DNA of 64,000 nt from Marivirga tractuosa DSM 4126 (GTDB lineage: Bacteria; Bacteroidota; Bacteroidia; Cytophagales; Cyclobacteriaceae), in NCBI RefSeq assembly GCF_000183425.1, contig NC_014759.1:4393001-4457000 (forward strand), read 5' to 3'. Positions 50,901-60,757 of the stretch are shown here, piece after piece (the first letter of the stretch is position 1; each line of letters starts with the position of its first letter). Under the pieces are notes generated by a model, which was not told where the DNA came from, did no database searches, and worked only from the letters and a program-made list of their open reading frames with translations. Both the position numbers and the translations under genes were made by a program.

Positions 50901-52022
50901 TTAATTAATTCCTGAGAATAGACGTTCCCATCTGATTTTATTGAAGAAAGATTCATTTGGATCCATACTCATCCAAATAAACAATGCTTTACCCACCACG
51001 TGATCCTTAGGAACAAAACCCCAGAATCGACTATCCCAAGAGTTATGACGGTTGTCACCCATCATGAAGAAATAATCTTGAGAAAAGGTATACTCATTAA
51101 CTTCTTTGCCATCTATGTAGAGTTTGTCATTCTTAATTTGAATGTCTTCTAAATGTTCATAATAGCGAAGGACATCACCATACATCTGTAAATTCTTGTG
51201 ATTAATTGGAATGGTCTGTCCTTCTTTAGGAACTTCTATTGGGCCATAAAAATCTTTATTCCAGCTCGTTTCAGGAGTTTTAGGAAAAGTAGCAGGATCA
51301 ACGTCACTGCTGTCAGTGCTTAATATTTTTCCGTTTTTATAAGTAGGAGAGAAGATGATTTCATTCACAAAGGGTAATGATTTCATTTTTTCAATCTCCT
51401 CAGGCTCTGCATGAACTCTATAACCATAACCAGGTTCATACATTTTATCCCAAATATTATATTCCTCAAAAACTCTATCCCTTATGGTTTGGTCAGTTTT
51501 TATAAAATAACTGAATTGAATATCTTCTGGTACATAGGCTTTTTCATCATTGATGTAAAGTTCTGCATTTTTGACTTGCAATTTATCACCAGGTAGCCCT
51601 ACGCATCTTTTGATATAATATTCTCTTAAATCAAGCGGATACTGAAGTTCTTCTGGGTAATTGAAAACCACTGCATCATTTCTTTTTACTTCACTAAAGC
51701 CTGGTAACCTGTACTGTGGCAATTGAATCCAATCCAGATATGCTGGCACATCTTCAGTCCCGTAGAACCTTCGGTGCGTTAATGGAAGTTGCAAAGGAGT
51801 TCTAGGGGTTCTCGGCCCGTAATGTAATTTACTTACAAAAAGGTAGTCTCCCACCAATAAAGTACCTTCCATTGAAGGGGTAGGGATCACAAAAGCCTCT
51901 AAAGTAGCCCATCTTATTAAGGTGGCTGCTATTACTGCAAATACCAAGGCATCGACCCATTCTCTAACTTTAGATTTTGGTTTGGCAGGCTTCTTCTTTT
52001 TATTGAAAAATGGAATTTTCAT
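50901..52022 (-). CDS. lepB: Signal peptidase I
   Basis: A 373-residue inner-membrane protease that removes signal peptides. A helix at about 21-45 leads to the catalytic serine (IPTPSMEGTLLVGDY, Ser50). Lys138 in YYIKRCVGLPGD is the general base, and the late box GDNRHNSWDSRFWGFVP is intact. A large insertion between these boxes gives the long form typical of Bacteroidota. It is the last gene of the parA-parB-DUF5683-dapB-lepB unit. Confidence 0.95.
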   Translation of the reverse strand: MKIPFFNKKKKPAKPKSKVREWVDALVFAVIAATLIRWATLEAFVIPTPSMEGTLLVGDYLFVSKLHYGPRTPRTPLQLPLTHRRFYGTEDVPAYLDWIQLPQYRLPGFSEVKRNDAVVFNYPEELQYPLDLREYYIKRCVGLPGDKLQVKNAELYINDEKAYVPEDIQFSYFIKTDQTIRDRVFEEYNIWDKMYEPGYGYRVHAEPEEIEKMKSLPFVNEIIFSPTYKNGKILSTDSSDVDPATFPKTPETSWNKDFYGPIEVPKEGQTIPINHKNLQMYGDVLRYYEHLEDIQIKNDKLYIDGKEVNEYTFSQDYFFMMGDNRHNSWDSRFWGFVPKDHVVGKALFIWMSMDPNESFFNKIRWERLFSGIN

Positions 52023-52025
52023 ATT

Positions 52026-52736
52026 CTAAAGTTTTAAAAAGTCATCAATTACAACTATTCCTTTTTGATCAGGAAGCCATTCAGCTACAAATACTGCACC
52101 TTGAACAAAACCATCTCTACTATATGCTTCATGCTCAATGCTGATTTGATCTACCTCTGATTTGTAAGTTATTTTATGAGTTCCGGGAATTTCACCAATT
52201 CTTTCAGAAGTAATTGGGATTTCCCCATCTTCAGTTTTAGCATCATTTTTCCAAGCAGTATATTTACCATGCTCACTAATTATTCCTTCAGCTAAAGTAA
52301 TAGCAGTACCACTTGGCGCATCTTTTTTATGCGTATGATGAACTTCTATCATGGAAGGTTTATATTGGCTTTGGGGACTGATTAACTTGGCCAAGAACTT
52401 ATTGAGTTTGAAAAACAAATTAACACCTATCGAAAAATTGGATGCGTAAAGGAATGTTCCATTATTTTCCTCGCAAATTTTCTCGATTTCAGGCATTTTA
52501 TCTAGCCATCCTGTTGTGCCTGATAAAACCGGTAAATTATGCTCAAGGCAAAATTTAATATTATCAAATGCTGCATCAGGGTGAGTAAATTCAATAGCTA
52601 CATCAGCTTGTTCGGCTAAAGTAGGCATTAAAGTATCATTAACATCAACGGTGGCCACTAAACTATGTCCTCTCTGGATGGCAAATTCTTCAATAGCCTG
52701 ACCCATTTTACCGTGACCAATTAAAAGTATCTTCAT
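52026..52736 (-). CDS. dapB: 4-hydroxy-tetrahydrodipicolinate reductase
   Basis: A 236-residue reductase of the diaminopimelate/lysine pathway. The nucleotide loop is LLIGHGKMGQAIEE, AIEFTHPDAAFDNI and LSGTTGWLDKM follow, and the substrate motif EVHHTHKKDAPSGTA carries the catalytic histidine and lysine. It is shorter than the E. coli enzyme, as in other Bacteroidota. It lies three bases before lepB in the operon. Confidence 0.94.
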   Translation of the reverse strand: MKILLIGHGKMGQAIEEFAIQRGHSLVATVDVNDTLMPTLAEQADVAIEFTHPDAAFDNIKFCLEHNLPVLSGTTGWLDKMPEIEKICEENNGTFLYASNFSIGVNLFFKLNKFLAKLISPQSQYKPSMIEVHHTHKKDAPSGTAITLAEGIISEHGKYTAWKNDAKTEDGEIPITSERIGEIPGTHKITYKSEVDQISIEHEAYSRDGFVQGAVFVAEWLPDQKGIVVIDDFLKL

Positions 52737-52738
52737 TG

Positions 52739-53344
52739 CTATTTTAATCTAAAATTTAATGACAAGCCAGCGTGCATGTTGCTGTAAGGGCTGCTTTGAA
52801 TACTTGGTTGTATATTCAGGCTCAAATCTTGATTGATATTGAACTCCCTTAAATGTGCATCTACAGTAGCATCTACAATGTTCAGAACATAAAAAAGTCC
52901 TGCAAGAATAATCCAGTAGTCTCGGTCTCTTTCAAATCTTTGTAAGAGTCTATCAGCTCTATCTTCATCATAACCCAAATTAATAAAATCTTGAATTTCT
53001 GAATTATTGGCATCATATTCATCTGCTAAGTTGATAAAGACATTCCTAAATAATAGATAATTCTGGTGATTAGATTTGATTTGGTAGGCAGCTAATGCAC
53101 CCAAAGCATAAACAACCGGAATCTTCCAGTATTTTTCATTGTAAAACTGCCCCATCCCTGGAACTATCGCAGAATATAAAGCCGCTAGCCGGGGAGAGTG
53201 GGTAGTGTCCTGAGTCTGAAAGCTTTCAATTTCTTCAGTATCCGCACCCAATCTCAAAAAGGTAGAATCTGTTGGCTGTACTTCCTGACTTTTTGCTATG
53301 GAAGCAAATATGAAAAATATGGTAATGAATAAAAGATTGCGCAT
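52739..53344 (-). CDS. DUF5683 membrane protein
   Basis: A 201-residue exported or membrane protein. The N-terminus MRNLLFITIFFIFASIAKSQ is a signal peptide. The core SPRLAALYSAIVPGMGQFYNEKYWKIPVVYALGAL, represented by SAIVPGMGQFYN and KIPVVYALGALAAYQI, is characteristic of DUF5683, followed by YWIILAGLFYVLNIVDATVDAHL. The C-terminus ends in strand-like NMHAGLSLNFRLK. The frame opens at TTG 53356, but ATG 53344, two bases after the parB stop, is the sensible start. Function is unknown; its place between parB and dapB is conserved in Bacteroidota. Confidence 0.85.
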   Translation of the reverse strand: MRNLLFITIFFIFASIAKSQEVQPTDSTFLRLGADTEEIESFQTQDTTHSPRLAALYSAIVPGMGQFYNEKYWKIPVVYALGALAAYQIKSNHQNYLLFRNVFINLADEYDANNSEIQDFINLGYDEDRADRLLQRFERDRDYWIILAGLFYVLNIVDATVDAHLREFNINQDLSLNIQPSIQSSPYSNMHAGLSLNFRLK

Positions 53345-53345
53345 T

Positions 53346-54263
53346 TTATAATTCAACTGAAAGAATGTCTAAAATCCTATTTAAATCGTCCTTCGATAAA
53401 AATGGAATCTTAATTTCTCCTTTATTATTTTTGTCGATCTTCATCCCAATTTTTGTGCCAAAATGAGAGGAAAGCTTGCTTTGAACTTGCTTGGCTTCAT
53501 ATGGCATTTCGCTTTTAGCCGGTTGCTCTTTTTCCTTAGATTCACCGCTAGTCAATTCTCGCACTAATGCTTCCACTTTTCTTACTGAGAGATCATCTTT
53601 TAAGATTCTGTTGAATACATCCAATTGTTTTTCAACATTATCAATATTGATGATGGCACGAGCATGTCCCATGCTTATTCTTTTATCTCTAATTGCGAGT
53701 TGAATATCAGGTGGAAGCTTTAATAATCTTAAATAATTATTAACCGTTGTTCTGTTTTTCCCCACTCTATCACCTAACTGTTCTTGCTTTAAATCACATT
53801 CAGTTAACAATCTTTGGTAACTAAGCGCAATTTCGATGGAATTAAGATTTTCTCTTTGGATATTCTCAATTAAGGCCATCTCAAGCATTTGCTGATCATC
53901 CGCTATTCGGATGTATGCTGGAATTGATTTAAGACCCGCTAATTTTGAAGCCTGTGTTCTTCTTTCCCCTGAAATAAGCTGGTAACTATCTTTGCTTAAT
54001 TTCCGAACAGTAATGGGTTGAATTATTCCCTGAACTTTAATTGATTCAGCTAATTCTTCTAAAGCTTGCTTATCAAAATCAGTTCTAGGCTGAAATGGAT
54101 TCACCTCTATTTGTTCTAAAGGGATTTCATTTATAGAAGCCCCACTTGAGATATCCGTTATATCTCTTTTTTCTTTATTAGAAGAAGATTTTTGATCAGT
54201 GTTAGAATCTTCTAAAAGAGCGCCTAAGCCTCTTCCTAATGCTTTTCTGGTTTTCTTCGCCAT
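53346..54263 (-). CDS. parB: Chromosome partitioning protein ParB
   Basis: A 305-residue CTP-dependent DNA clamp loader at parS. It starts KKTRKALGRGLGALLED and shows IEVNPFQPRTDFD, the box LISGERRTQASKLAGL, ENIQREN and the helix-turn-helix LKQEQLGDRVGKNRTTVNNYLRLLKL, shown as LGDRVGKNRTTVNNYL. A basic C-terminal dimerisation domain ends the protein. It is three bases downstream of parA. No parS-like palindrome was recognised in this window. Confidence 0.95.
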   Translation of the reverse strand: MAKKTRKALGRGLGALLEDSNTDQKSSSNKEKRDITDISSGASINEIPLEQIEVNPFQPRTDFDKQALEELAESIKVQGIIQPITVRKLSKDSYQLISGERRTQASKLAGLKSIPAYIRIADDQQMLEMALIENIQRENLNSIEIALSYQRLLTECDLKQEQLGDRVGKNRTTVNNYLRLLKLPPDIQLAIRDKRISMGHARAIINIDNVEKQLDVFNRILKDDLSVRKVEALVRELTSGESKEKEQPAKSEMPYEAKQVQSKLSSHFGTKIGMKIDKNNKGEIKIPFLSKDDLNRILDILSVEL

Positions 54264-54266
54264 CCG

Positions 54267-55040
54267 CTATTTTCCTAATCCGTTATTGTTAATAATTTCT
54301 TTCGCTAAATTTAAATAACTAATTGCCCCTTTACTTTCAGCATCATGAGCAATTGCCGGTAATCCAAAACTTGGTGATTCACTCAGTTTGATATTACGTG
54401 GAATCAAAGTTTCAAAAACCATCTTACTAAAGTGCTGTTTTACCTCATCCACCACTTGGTTAGAAAGGTTTAAACGAACATCATACATGGTCAATAAAAT
54501 CCCTTCAATTTCTAAATCTTTATTCAAACGAGTTTGTATAATCTTAATTGTATTCAATAATTTACCTAATCCTTCCAATGCAAAGTATTCACACTGAACT
54601 GGAATAATAACTGAGTCTGCTGCAGTTAAGGCATTAATGGTAATTAAACCTAAAGATGGAGAACAGTCAATGATTATGAAATCATATTTCTTACGCACCT
54701 TTTTTAGTGCGTCACGCATTCTTTCTTCTCTATTCTTAATATTTACCATTTCAACTTCCGCACCTACCAAGTTGATATGAGAAGGCAAAATATGCAAGTA
54801 ATCTAAGTCAGTTTCCACAATGATGTCTTGAGCATCAACCTCATCTACCATGCATTCATAAATACTGCTTTCTATCTCTTTAGGGTTATAACCTATTCCT
54901 GAAGTTGAATTGGCTTGTGGATCGGCATCAACAATCAGTGTTTTATATTCTAAAGCAGCCAAACTTGCCGCAAGATTAATAGCTGATGTGGTTTTACCTA
55001 CTCCTCCTTTTTGATTAGCAATTGCAATTACTTTACCCAT
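54267..55040 (-). CDS. parA: Chromosome partitioning ATPase ParA
   Basis: A 257-residue deviant-Walker ATPase that segregates ParB-parS complexes over the nucleoid. Walker A' is [14 protein letters not shown] (Lys11, Lys16), [12 protein letters not shown] is the A' aspartate motif and [14 protein letters not shown] is Walker B. Family length is normal for the chromosomal Soj type. It is the first gene of the five-gene unit ending with lepB. Confidence 0.96.
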   Translation of the reverse strand: MGKVIAIANQKGGVGKTTSAINLAASLAALEYKTLIVDADPQANSTSGIGYNPKEIESSIYECMVDEVDAQDIIVETDLDYLHILPSHINLVGAEVEMVNIKNREERMRDALKKVRKKYDFIIIDCSPSLGLITINALTAADSVIIPVQCEYFALEGLGKLLNTIKIIQTRLNKDLEIEGILLTMYDVRLNLSNQVVDEVKQHFSKMVFETLIPRNIKLSESPSFGLPAIAHDAESKGAISYLNLAKEIINNNGLGK

Positions 55041-55164
55041 ATTTATTTAAATTTTAGCTTTAAAAAGTTCGTTGGTAAGCTGAGTTTGATTTGAATTGGC
55101 TTGTTCAAAATATTGAAGAATCGAGCAAGTGTCTATTTCAGTTACCAAATTTTTTAGCGAACCA

Positions 55165-55172
55165 CAAAGATA
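55165..55172 (-). promoter_or_regulatory. Candidate -7 element for the parA operon
   Basis: TATCTTTG on the minus strand matches TAnnTTTG, 124 bases upstream of the parA ATG. The leader would be about 115 bases. No -33 element is evident. Confidence 0.35.
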
Positions 55173-55221
55173 AAATTTTATATGAGAAATAGAATGGATT
55201 TTTAATTTGCTTTAGCAGGAA

Positions 55222-56277
55222 TTAGATAAAATCCACATCCACATTAAGTGGATATTTCATTAAGTATTGAACTGCTTCTTCCATAGTAAGTCCTTCAAAT
55301 AGCACTCTATGTAGAATTTCAGTAATTGGAGCCCGAACTTTAAAACTTTCTGCAATTTTTTTCGCAATCATAATTGTGTTCACTCCTTCTGCCACTTCAT
55401 GCATATCAGCTAAAATATTTTCCAGACTTTCGCCCTCTGCCAATCTTCTTCCCACTGTGAAGTTTCTACTTAAGGTAGAGTGGGAGGTAGCCATTAAATC
55501 ACCAATTCCGGCCAGTCCAATAAAAGATCGAACCTCTCCGCCTAAAGCTTTCCCTAAGTAAATCATTTCGGCCATGCCACGACTGATAAGCAACGAGCGT
55601 GCGTTTTCTCCCAAGCCTAAGCCAGATAGCGCTCCAGAAGCTATGGCAATGATGTTTTTCAAGACACCGCAAAGTTCAATTCCTATTAAGTCAGGATTTC
55701 CATACACCTGAAACCTATCGCTGCGGAGCAATTGCTGCCCTATTTGAATTACTTCATTGAAAGGACTAGCTACCACAGTGGCTGCTGGAAGTCCTTGAGA
55801 AATCTCTTTTGCTAAATTAGGGCCTGCCAAACATCCCACTCTAACGACAACACTTTCGTCCATAATGAGCTCACTCATAGTTTTGATATGATGTCGTTCT
55901 AAAACTGGCATATCGGAGAGTGTTTTCCCTTCAGGTAAATTGAGATTTAAACCTTTAGTACCATGAATTAAAATATGGTAGGGATGTAAAAATGGGGATA
56001 TGCTTTGCATCATTTCCCTAAAATTAGCTGAGGGAACAACCGGGAAGATGATATCGCAACTATTAGCTAATTGCTCTAAATCGTCAATCGCCTTGATATT
56101 TTGATGAATTGGATAGCTGTTCCATTCTCTCTTTTTGTTGATGCTTTCTAAAGCCTCTGGGTTTCTTGCATAAAGAAGTACCTCGGAATTTTCGGCTAAA
56201 AGATTAGCAACGGAAAGTCCAAAACTTCCTGCACCAACAACACCTATAGGTTTATCAAATGTGTTTTTCAAGCCCAT
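55222..56277 (-). CDS. gpsA: Glycerol-3-phosphate dehydrogenase [NAD(P)+]
   Basis: A 351-residue enzyme that reduces dihydroxyacetone phosphate to sn-glycerol 3-phosphate for phospholipids. IGVVGAGSFGLSVANLL is the NAD(P) loop, and IELCGVLKNIIAIASGALSGLGLG, shown as GVLKNIIAIASG, holds the catalytic lysine; GLAGIGDLMATSHSTLSRN completes the signature. Its first 23 bases overlap the end of the acyltransferase gene, so the two are coupled and supply and use the same metabolite. Confidence 0.94.
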   Translation of the reverse strand: MGLKNTFDKPIGVVGAGSFGLSVANLLAENSEVLLYARNPEALESINKKREWNSYPIHQNIKAIDDLEQLANSCDIIFPVVPSANFREMMQSISPFLHPYHILIHGTKGLNLNLPEGKTLSDMPVLERHHIKTMSELIMDESVVVRVGCLAGPNLAKEISQGLPAATVVASPFNEVIQIGQQLLRSDRFQVYGNPDLIGIELCGVLKNIIAIASGALSGLGLGENARSLLISRGMAEMIYLGKALGGEVRSFIGLAGIGDLMATSHSTLSRNFTVGRRLAEGESLENILADMHEVAEGVNTIMIAKKIAESFKVRAPITEILHRVLFEGLTMEEAVQYLMKYPLNVDVDFI

Positions 56278-57940
56278 ATCCGTCTAATCTGTTTCTGTAA
56301 AAATATAGAAGATTCATATCCATGGTAGTAATATCCCCTTCTTTTGTTTTAATTAAAGGCCTTTTGGAATGGTACATTCCTAAATTCAACAAGCCATGTT
56401 CGATGATGTTATCAATATTGTCATCCATGTGTTCTGCTTGAGACATTCTCCCTTCTTGAACCCTTTCGTCAATTTTATTTTTTATCCGCTGACAAGTGCT
56501 TCTAAATTCATTGAAGTTAATCACAAGATCTTCTTCAGGTAATCGTAGCAGTGAAAATAGATCAAGTTTTTTATTATGCTTATTGATAATCTCGAAAGCA
56601 ACAAAAGCTATTAAATGGCTAGAAAATACACGAGCAATTTTGCTGTATTGCTCCACAATTTTTTTAGAGAGCATACGGGTGTATTCAGCCTCTCTTTGCT
56701 TATTGATCGTAATTTTATCTTGGAATTTAAAATATTCTTCGGGTTGAATTTCCCTGCCTTTTGGATCAAAGCTTCTTCCTTCCTCATCTACTTTATTACC
56801 TAAAATATCCATGGCCTCGCCAATAGAAACTGAAATATCTGATCCTTTAGTGAAGAATTTAAAAAGAAAAGTTATGATTTTGTAAGAGGAGGAAAACTCA
56901 TCATTTTCAACATAATAACGTTCTTGGCCTCTTTTTTCCAAATACTGACGAATCAAACTTGGAGCTTCCAATACGAAGTGGTAGTTCAAGCTAGCTGGAA
57001 CTATAAATATTTTTTCAGCCTTATTTCCATGTTCTTGGTAATTGGCTCTTTGGGCTTCAATAGCAGTCCCTAATAGTCCTAATTTCAGTTCTCTTTCCAC
57101 TCTTCCGTCTCTAGAACGCGTTCCTCCAGGGAAAAACAAACTTTGACATCCTTTTTTCAATGCTAAGGCAGAATAGGCTTTCAAGGTTTCCAGGTAAATC
57201 ATATTCTTTTTTCGCCTGTCTACCTTATAAGCTCCTAAACTATTCATGAAATAGGAAATGATGCTTATATTAAAAAGATTAAGTCCTGCGCCATAAATTA
57301 CAGGGGGAAGACCTAAAGTATAAATCACCCAACCAATTAAGATAGAATCCAAGTTACTGGAATGCGTAGGAACAATCACTACTGTGCCTTTTTTGGCTAA
57401 TGTACGCAGTTTTTCAACCTCGCCATTAATTTGGATTTTGTCATTCATGGTAAGTTCATTACTCCAGAACCCACCTAACTTTTTTATTCTAGCGGCATTT
57501 AATAATCTGTTAAAACCAAAAGTTGCCACTCCTCTGGCAAATCGATAGTGACTTGTGTTAAAATTGCCTGCAATTTCCTCTGCATATCGTTCAATTATAC
57601 TAAGCAGGATTTTATTGGCTTTTTCTTCATCCTTTGCTTTCTGTTGAGAAATTTCAAGGAGTTCGTCTTTAACCTTTCCCCAAAATTGATGTTCGTCATC
57701 AGGATCAACTTTCCAGGGTGTTTGTCTTATTCTTGCTTTTTCTTTGTATAAGGTGGTTTCCAGTTCTTCAATGAGAGCTGTTTTATTCCTCGTATTGTTT
57801 TTAATGCGCTTGAAGGCTTCTTCAACCACTTCCTTAAGAAATTCTTTTTTATTACGACTCAATTGCACCACGGGCCATTCGCGTGGACCGGGTAAAATAG
57901 GTTCGTATTTTCTTTTGCTTCTGTAGCGCTTCAGCTTCAT
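56255..57940 (-). CDS. PlsB/PlsC-like glycerophospholipid acyltransferase
   Basis: A 561-residue acyltransferase. The acyltransferase core has the HX4D motif IVPTHSSNLDSILIG, the acceptor-binding FFPGGTRSRDGRVERELKLG, represented by FFPGGTRSRDG, and the FIVPASLNYHF block. About 180 extra residues lie upstream and 200 downstream, so the protein is longer than PlsC and nearer in plan to PlsB. With gpsA overlapping its 3' end, glycerol-3-phosphate is a likely acceptor, by inference. No clear membrane helix is seen apart from hydrophobic segments around IGWVIYTLGLPPVIYG. Confidence 0.83.
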   Translation of the reverse strand: MKLKRYRSKRKYEPILPGPREWPVVQLSRNKKEFLKEVVEEAFKRIKNNTRNKTALIEELETTLYKEKARIRQTPWKVDPDDEHQFWGKVKDELLEISQQKAKDEEKANKILLSIIERYAEEIAGNFNTSHYRFARGVATFGFNRLLNAARIKKLGGFWSNELTMNDKIQINGEVEKLRTLAKKGTVVIVPTHSSNLDSILIGWVIYTLGLPPVIYGAGLNLFNISIISYFMNSLGAYKVDRRKKNMIYLETLKAYSALALKKGCQSLFFPGGTRSRDGRVERELKLGLLGTAIEAQRANYQEHGNKAEKIFIVPASLNYHFVLEAPSLIRQYLEKRGQERYYVENDEFSSSYKIITFLFKFFTKGSDISVSIGEAMDILGNKVDEEGRSFDPKGREIQPEEYFKFQDKITINKQREAEYTRMLSKKIVEQYSKIARVFSSHLIAFVAFEIINKHNKKLDLFSLLRLPEEDLVINFNEFRSTCQRIKNKIDERVQEGRMSQAEHMDDNIDNIIEHGLLNLGMYHSKRPLIKTKEGDITTMDMNLLYFYRNRLDGYGLEKHI

Positions 57941-57946
57941 ATCAAC

Positions 57947-59104
57947 TTAGGATAATGCTTGTTTTAAATCTTGAATCAAATCCTCTATGTCTTCAACTCC
58001 TACACTCAATCGAATTAAAGAATCAGAAAGGCCCACTTTATCGCGCTCTGCTTTTGGAATGCTGGCATGAGTCATGGTCGCTGGATGTCCACTTAATGAT
58101 TCAACCCCACCTAATGATTCCGCCAAAGTAAATAATTTAAATTTCTTCAAGATTTCCGTAGCTGCGGATTTTGTATTTTCTTTTAATGAAAACGATATCA
58201 TTCCTCCAAAATCATGCATTTGTTTGCATGCAATTTCATGATTAGGGTGTGATTTAAAACCTGGCCAAAATACCTTGTCCACTTTTGGGTGTGATTTTAA
58301 AAAGTTTGCAATACCTGCGCCATTTTCACAATGTCTTTGCATTCTTAGATGCAATGTTTTGATTCCTCTTAAAACTAAAAAACAATCTTGTGGACCTGGC
58401 ACGGCACCACTTGCATTCTGAATAAAGGTTAATTTTTCAGACAATTCTTTATTGCTTGTAGCTAATGCGCCCATCACTACATCGGAATGTCCAGCTATGT
58501 ATTTTGTAACCGAATGCATTACCAAATCTGCACCCAAATCTAAAGGATTTTGTAAATAAGGGGTTGAAAAAGTGTTATCCACCGCTAAGGTAACAGCATG
58601 TTTTTTGGCAATATCAGCAATCGCTCTAATATCAATGATATTCATCATCGGATTAGTAGGGGTTTCTACCCATATCAATTTTGTTTTTTCTGTAATATGT
58701 TTTTCAACATCAGCAGCATTTGACATGTTAACAAAATGGAAATGAATGCCGAAATCTTGAAAGATTTTTGTGAATATTCTATAAGTACCTCCGTAGAGAT
58801 CGTTGGTGCTAATTACCTCATCACCTGGTTTCAAGGTTTTGATAATGGCATCAATCGCAGCAAGTCCAGAAGCAAAACAATGTCCGAAATCGGCATTTTC
58901 CAAAGCTGCAATGCTTTTCTCCAATGCTTCACGGGTTGGGTTTTGAGAACGGCTGTATTCATAGCCTTTGTGTTCACCTGGGGCTGACTGAACATAAGTT
59001 GAGGTTTGGTAAATAGGAGTCATGATAGCGCCAGTTGCTGAATCAGGCTCAACTCCAGAATGTATTGCTTTGGTACCAAATCTGTATTTGCTAGACTTGC
59101 TCAT
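57947..59104 (-). CDS. Cystathionine gamma-synthase-like PLP enzyme
   Basis: A 385-residue Cys/Met-metabolism PLP enzyme. Key parts are FGTKAIHSGVEPDSATGAIM, YEYSRSQNPTREALE, FASGLAAIDA, DLYGGTYRIF, WVETPTNPMM, AVDNTFSTPYLQNPL and the lysine motif HSVTKYIAGHSDVVMG. The C-terminal GGVESLSGHPATMTHAS and RLSVGVEDIEDLI complete the family. Sequence cannot separate cystathionine gamma-synthase from gamma- or beta-lyase; the closest pattern is MetB. It starts a unit with the acyltransferase and gpsA. Confidence 0.9.
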   Translation of the reverse strand: MSKSSKYRFGTKAIHSGVEPDSATGAIMTPIYQTSTYVQSAPGEHKGYEYSRSQNPTREALEKSIAALENADFGHCFASGLAAIDAIIKTLKPGDEVISTNDLYGGTYRIFTKIFQDFGIHFHFVNMSNAADVEKHITEKTKLIWVETPTNPMMNIIDIRAIADIAKKHAVTLAVDNTFSTPYLQNPLDLGADLVMHSVTKYIAGHSDVVMGALATSNKELSEKLTFIQNASGAVPGPQDCFLVLRGIKTLHLRMQRHCENGAGIANFLKSHPKVDKVFWPGFKSHPNHEIACKQMHDFGGMISFSLKENTKSAATEILKKFKLFTLAESLGGVESLSGHPATMTHASIPKAERDKVGLSDSLIRLSVGVEDIEDLIQDLKQALS

Positions 59105-59140
59105 GAATGCCTATTTTAAGCGTTTATCTAAAATTAGAAT

Positions 59141-60757
59141 CTATTTCGGATTTGACGTTTGAAAGAAGTCTTTCAATTTTTCCGAAACTTGATTTTTTTC
59201 TACGTATTTTGGAGATAACGAGGCTTGTCCAGGGAAGTTTTCCATGTGCAAAGTTTGCGTAGGGAAAGCAAAATTGATTCCGAGTTGCTTAGCTAATTTC
59301 ATTATGCTCAGTAAAATTTCTTCTTTATATTTCAATTCCTCTCCCCAGGTAGGGACATCTAAGAACACATAAAACATAATGTCCAATGAATAAGCAGACA
59401 TATTGTTGAAATAGATGTTATAGAATTCTTTCCAGGTTTTAGGGTGTTCTTCAACTATTTTTTTTAATCCATCAGTGAAAGCCTCAATTAAATGAGTAGG
59501 AGTATCATAGGTGACGGTGATGGTGGTGTAAAATCTTCTGTATTTTCTCAAGCCGTGGTTATCAACCGCCATATCGGCTAATTTACCATTAGGTACTGTA
59601 ATTAATGAATTTCTGAAGGTTCTCACTCTTGTTGAACGGAAACCTACTTCTTCAACAGTGCCATCAATGTCTCCAGCTGTCACCCAATCACCTATTTGAA
59701 AAGGCTTATCAAAAAGAATCATTAAGGAGCCAAAGAAATTTTTAATGGTGTCTTGAGCGGCTAATGCAAAAGCTAAACCACCAATCGAAATACCGGCAAG
59801 GAGAGCGGTAATGTCAAACCTTAAATTGTTGAGGATATAAAGAAAACCAATGATGACCACAAAAATTTTCAATACCCTTTTCAGAATGGGTACAATCTGG
59901 TCGTCCATTGTAGTTTCAGTTTGGGCTGCTTTTTTCAGCATGTACTCGCCTAAAATATCTACAATTTTGTACACCATCATCGTACCGAAAAGTGGTAGCA
60001 GTGCCCTAAGCAACAAAATGAAATAATGATTGAAGGTAATAGGTAGTTGCAGAACTGGAATCAGAATAATTAAAATTCCGACAATGATTAAAAGACTAAA
60101 AGGCCTAGCAACAGGCATGATATAGTCGTGGGCAATATTCCCATAGCCTTTGTTTTTTAGCAATTGATAAATAAGCCAATCAAAAAACCAGCTTAGTAAT
60201 TTGTGAATTAACACGCAGATGATAACTAAAATTAAAATGCTAATGTACTGCCAGGCATGAAGTCCTAGGATTTTTTGCATTCCCATTTTTGGTAAAATGT
60301 TCATCAATTTGTCTGTCCCGAAAGGATAAACTTCTTGATGCAATGCTGGTATTTTCTCAATGGTTTTTTTACTAAAATACCATTTCCCGTTACTTCTCTC
60401 TAAGTAGATTTGAGGAAACTCAATTTCAGATAAATAATATCTTTTCCGATCCGATGAATCTGAATAATTAGGGTTTTCAGGAATTTCATCTAAATCAATT
60501 AATACACCAGCACCGTCCAGCACTTGTTTTAGTTGAGTAATGATTAATTCAGCATCTTTTCCTTTGATATGTTTCGGATTGAGCGTTTTTGCTGCAATTT
60601 CAGGGTGAAATTCTTCTTCCTGAAGATTTTGAAGAAAAGTGTTGACCGTTGCTTTTGGTGTAGCTAAGCTATTTTTGGGTAAGGTTTTTGTTTCCTCATT
60701 TTGGCCAAAAGTGGTGTATGTAAAAAGTAGAAATAGTATTAAAAAATATCTCATCAT
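59141..60757 (-). CDS. MscS-family mechanosensitive channel
   Basis: A 538-residue channel. A signal peptide (MMRYFLILFLLFTYTTFGQ) and a soluble domain of about 150 residues precede four or five membrane helices, for example YISILILVIICVLIHKLLSW. The pore and beta domain are canonical: ALLAGISIGGLAFALAAQDTIKN, represented by GGLAFALAAQDTIKNFFGS, FQIGDWVTAGDIDGTVEEVG, RTFRNSLITVPNG and the C-terminal cage. The frame opens at ATG 60799 within the upstream gene, but ATG 60757 in a TAATG overlap fits the signal peptide. Confidence 0.9.
   Translation of the reverse strand: MMRYFLILFLLFTYTTFGQNEETKTLPKNSLATPKATVNTFLQNLQEEEFHPEIAAKTLNPKHIKGKDAELIITQLKQVLDGAGVLIDLDEIPENPNYSDSSDRKRYYLSEIEFPQIYLERSNGKWYFSKKTIEKIPALHQEVYPFGTDKLMNILPKMGMQKILGLHAWQYISILILVIICVLIHKLLSWFFDWLIYQLLKNKGYGNIAHDYIMPVARPFSLLIIVGILIILIPVLQLPITFNHYFILLLRALLPLFGTMMVYKIVDILGEYMLKKAAQTETTMDDQIVPILKRVLKIFVVIIGFLYILNNLRFDITALLAGISIGGLAFALAAQDTIKNFFGSLMILFDKPFQIGDWVTAGDIDGTVEEVGFRSTRVRTFRNSLITVPNGKLADMAVDNHGLRKYRRFYTTITVTYDTPTHLIEAFTDGLKKIVEEHPKTWKEFYNIYFNNMSAYSLDIMFYVFLDVPTWGEELKYKEEILLSIMKLAKQLGINFAFPTQTLHMENFPGQASLSPKYVEKNQVSEKLKDFFQTSNPK

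Noticed and set aside
53346..55221. parS centromere site near parA/parB
   Set aside because: No GTTTCACGTGAAAC-like palindrome was found in or around the genes by reading.
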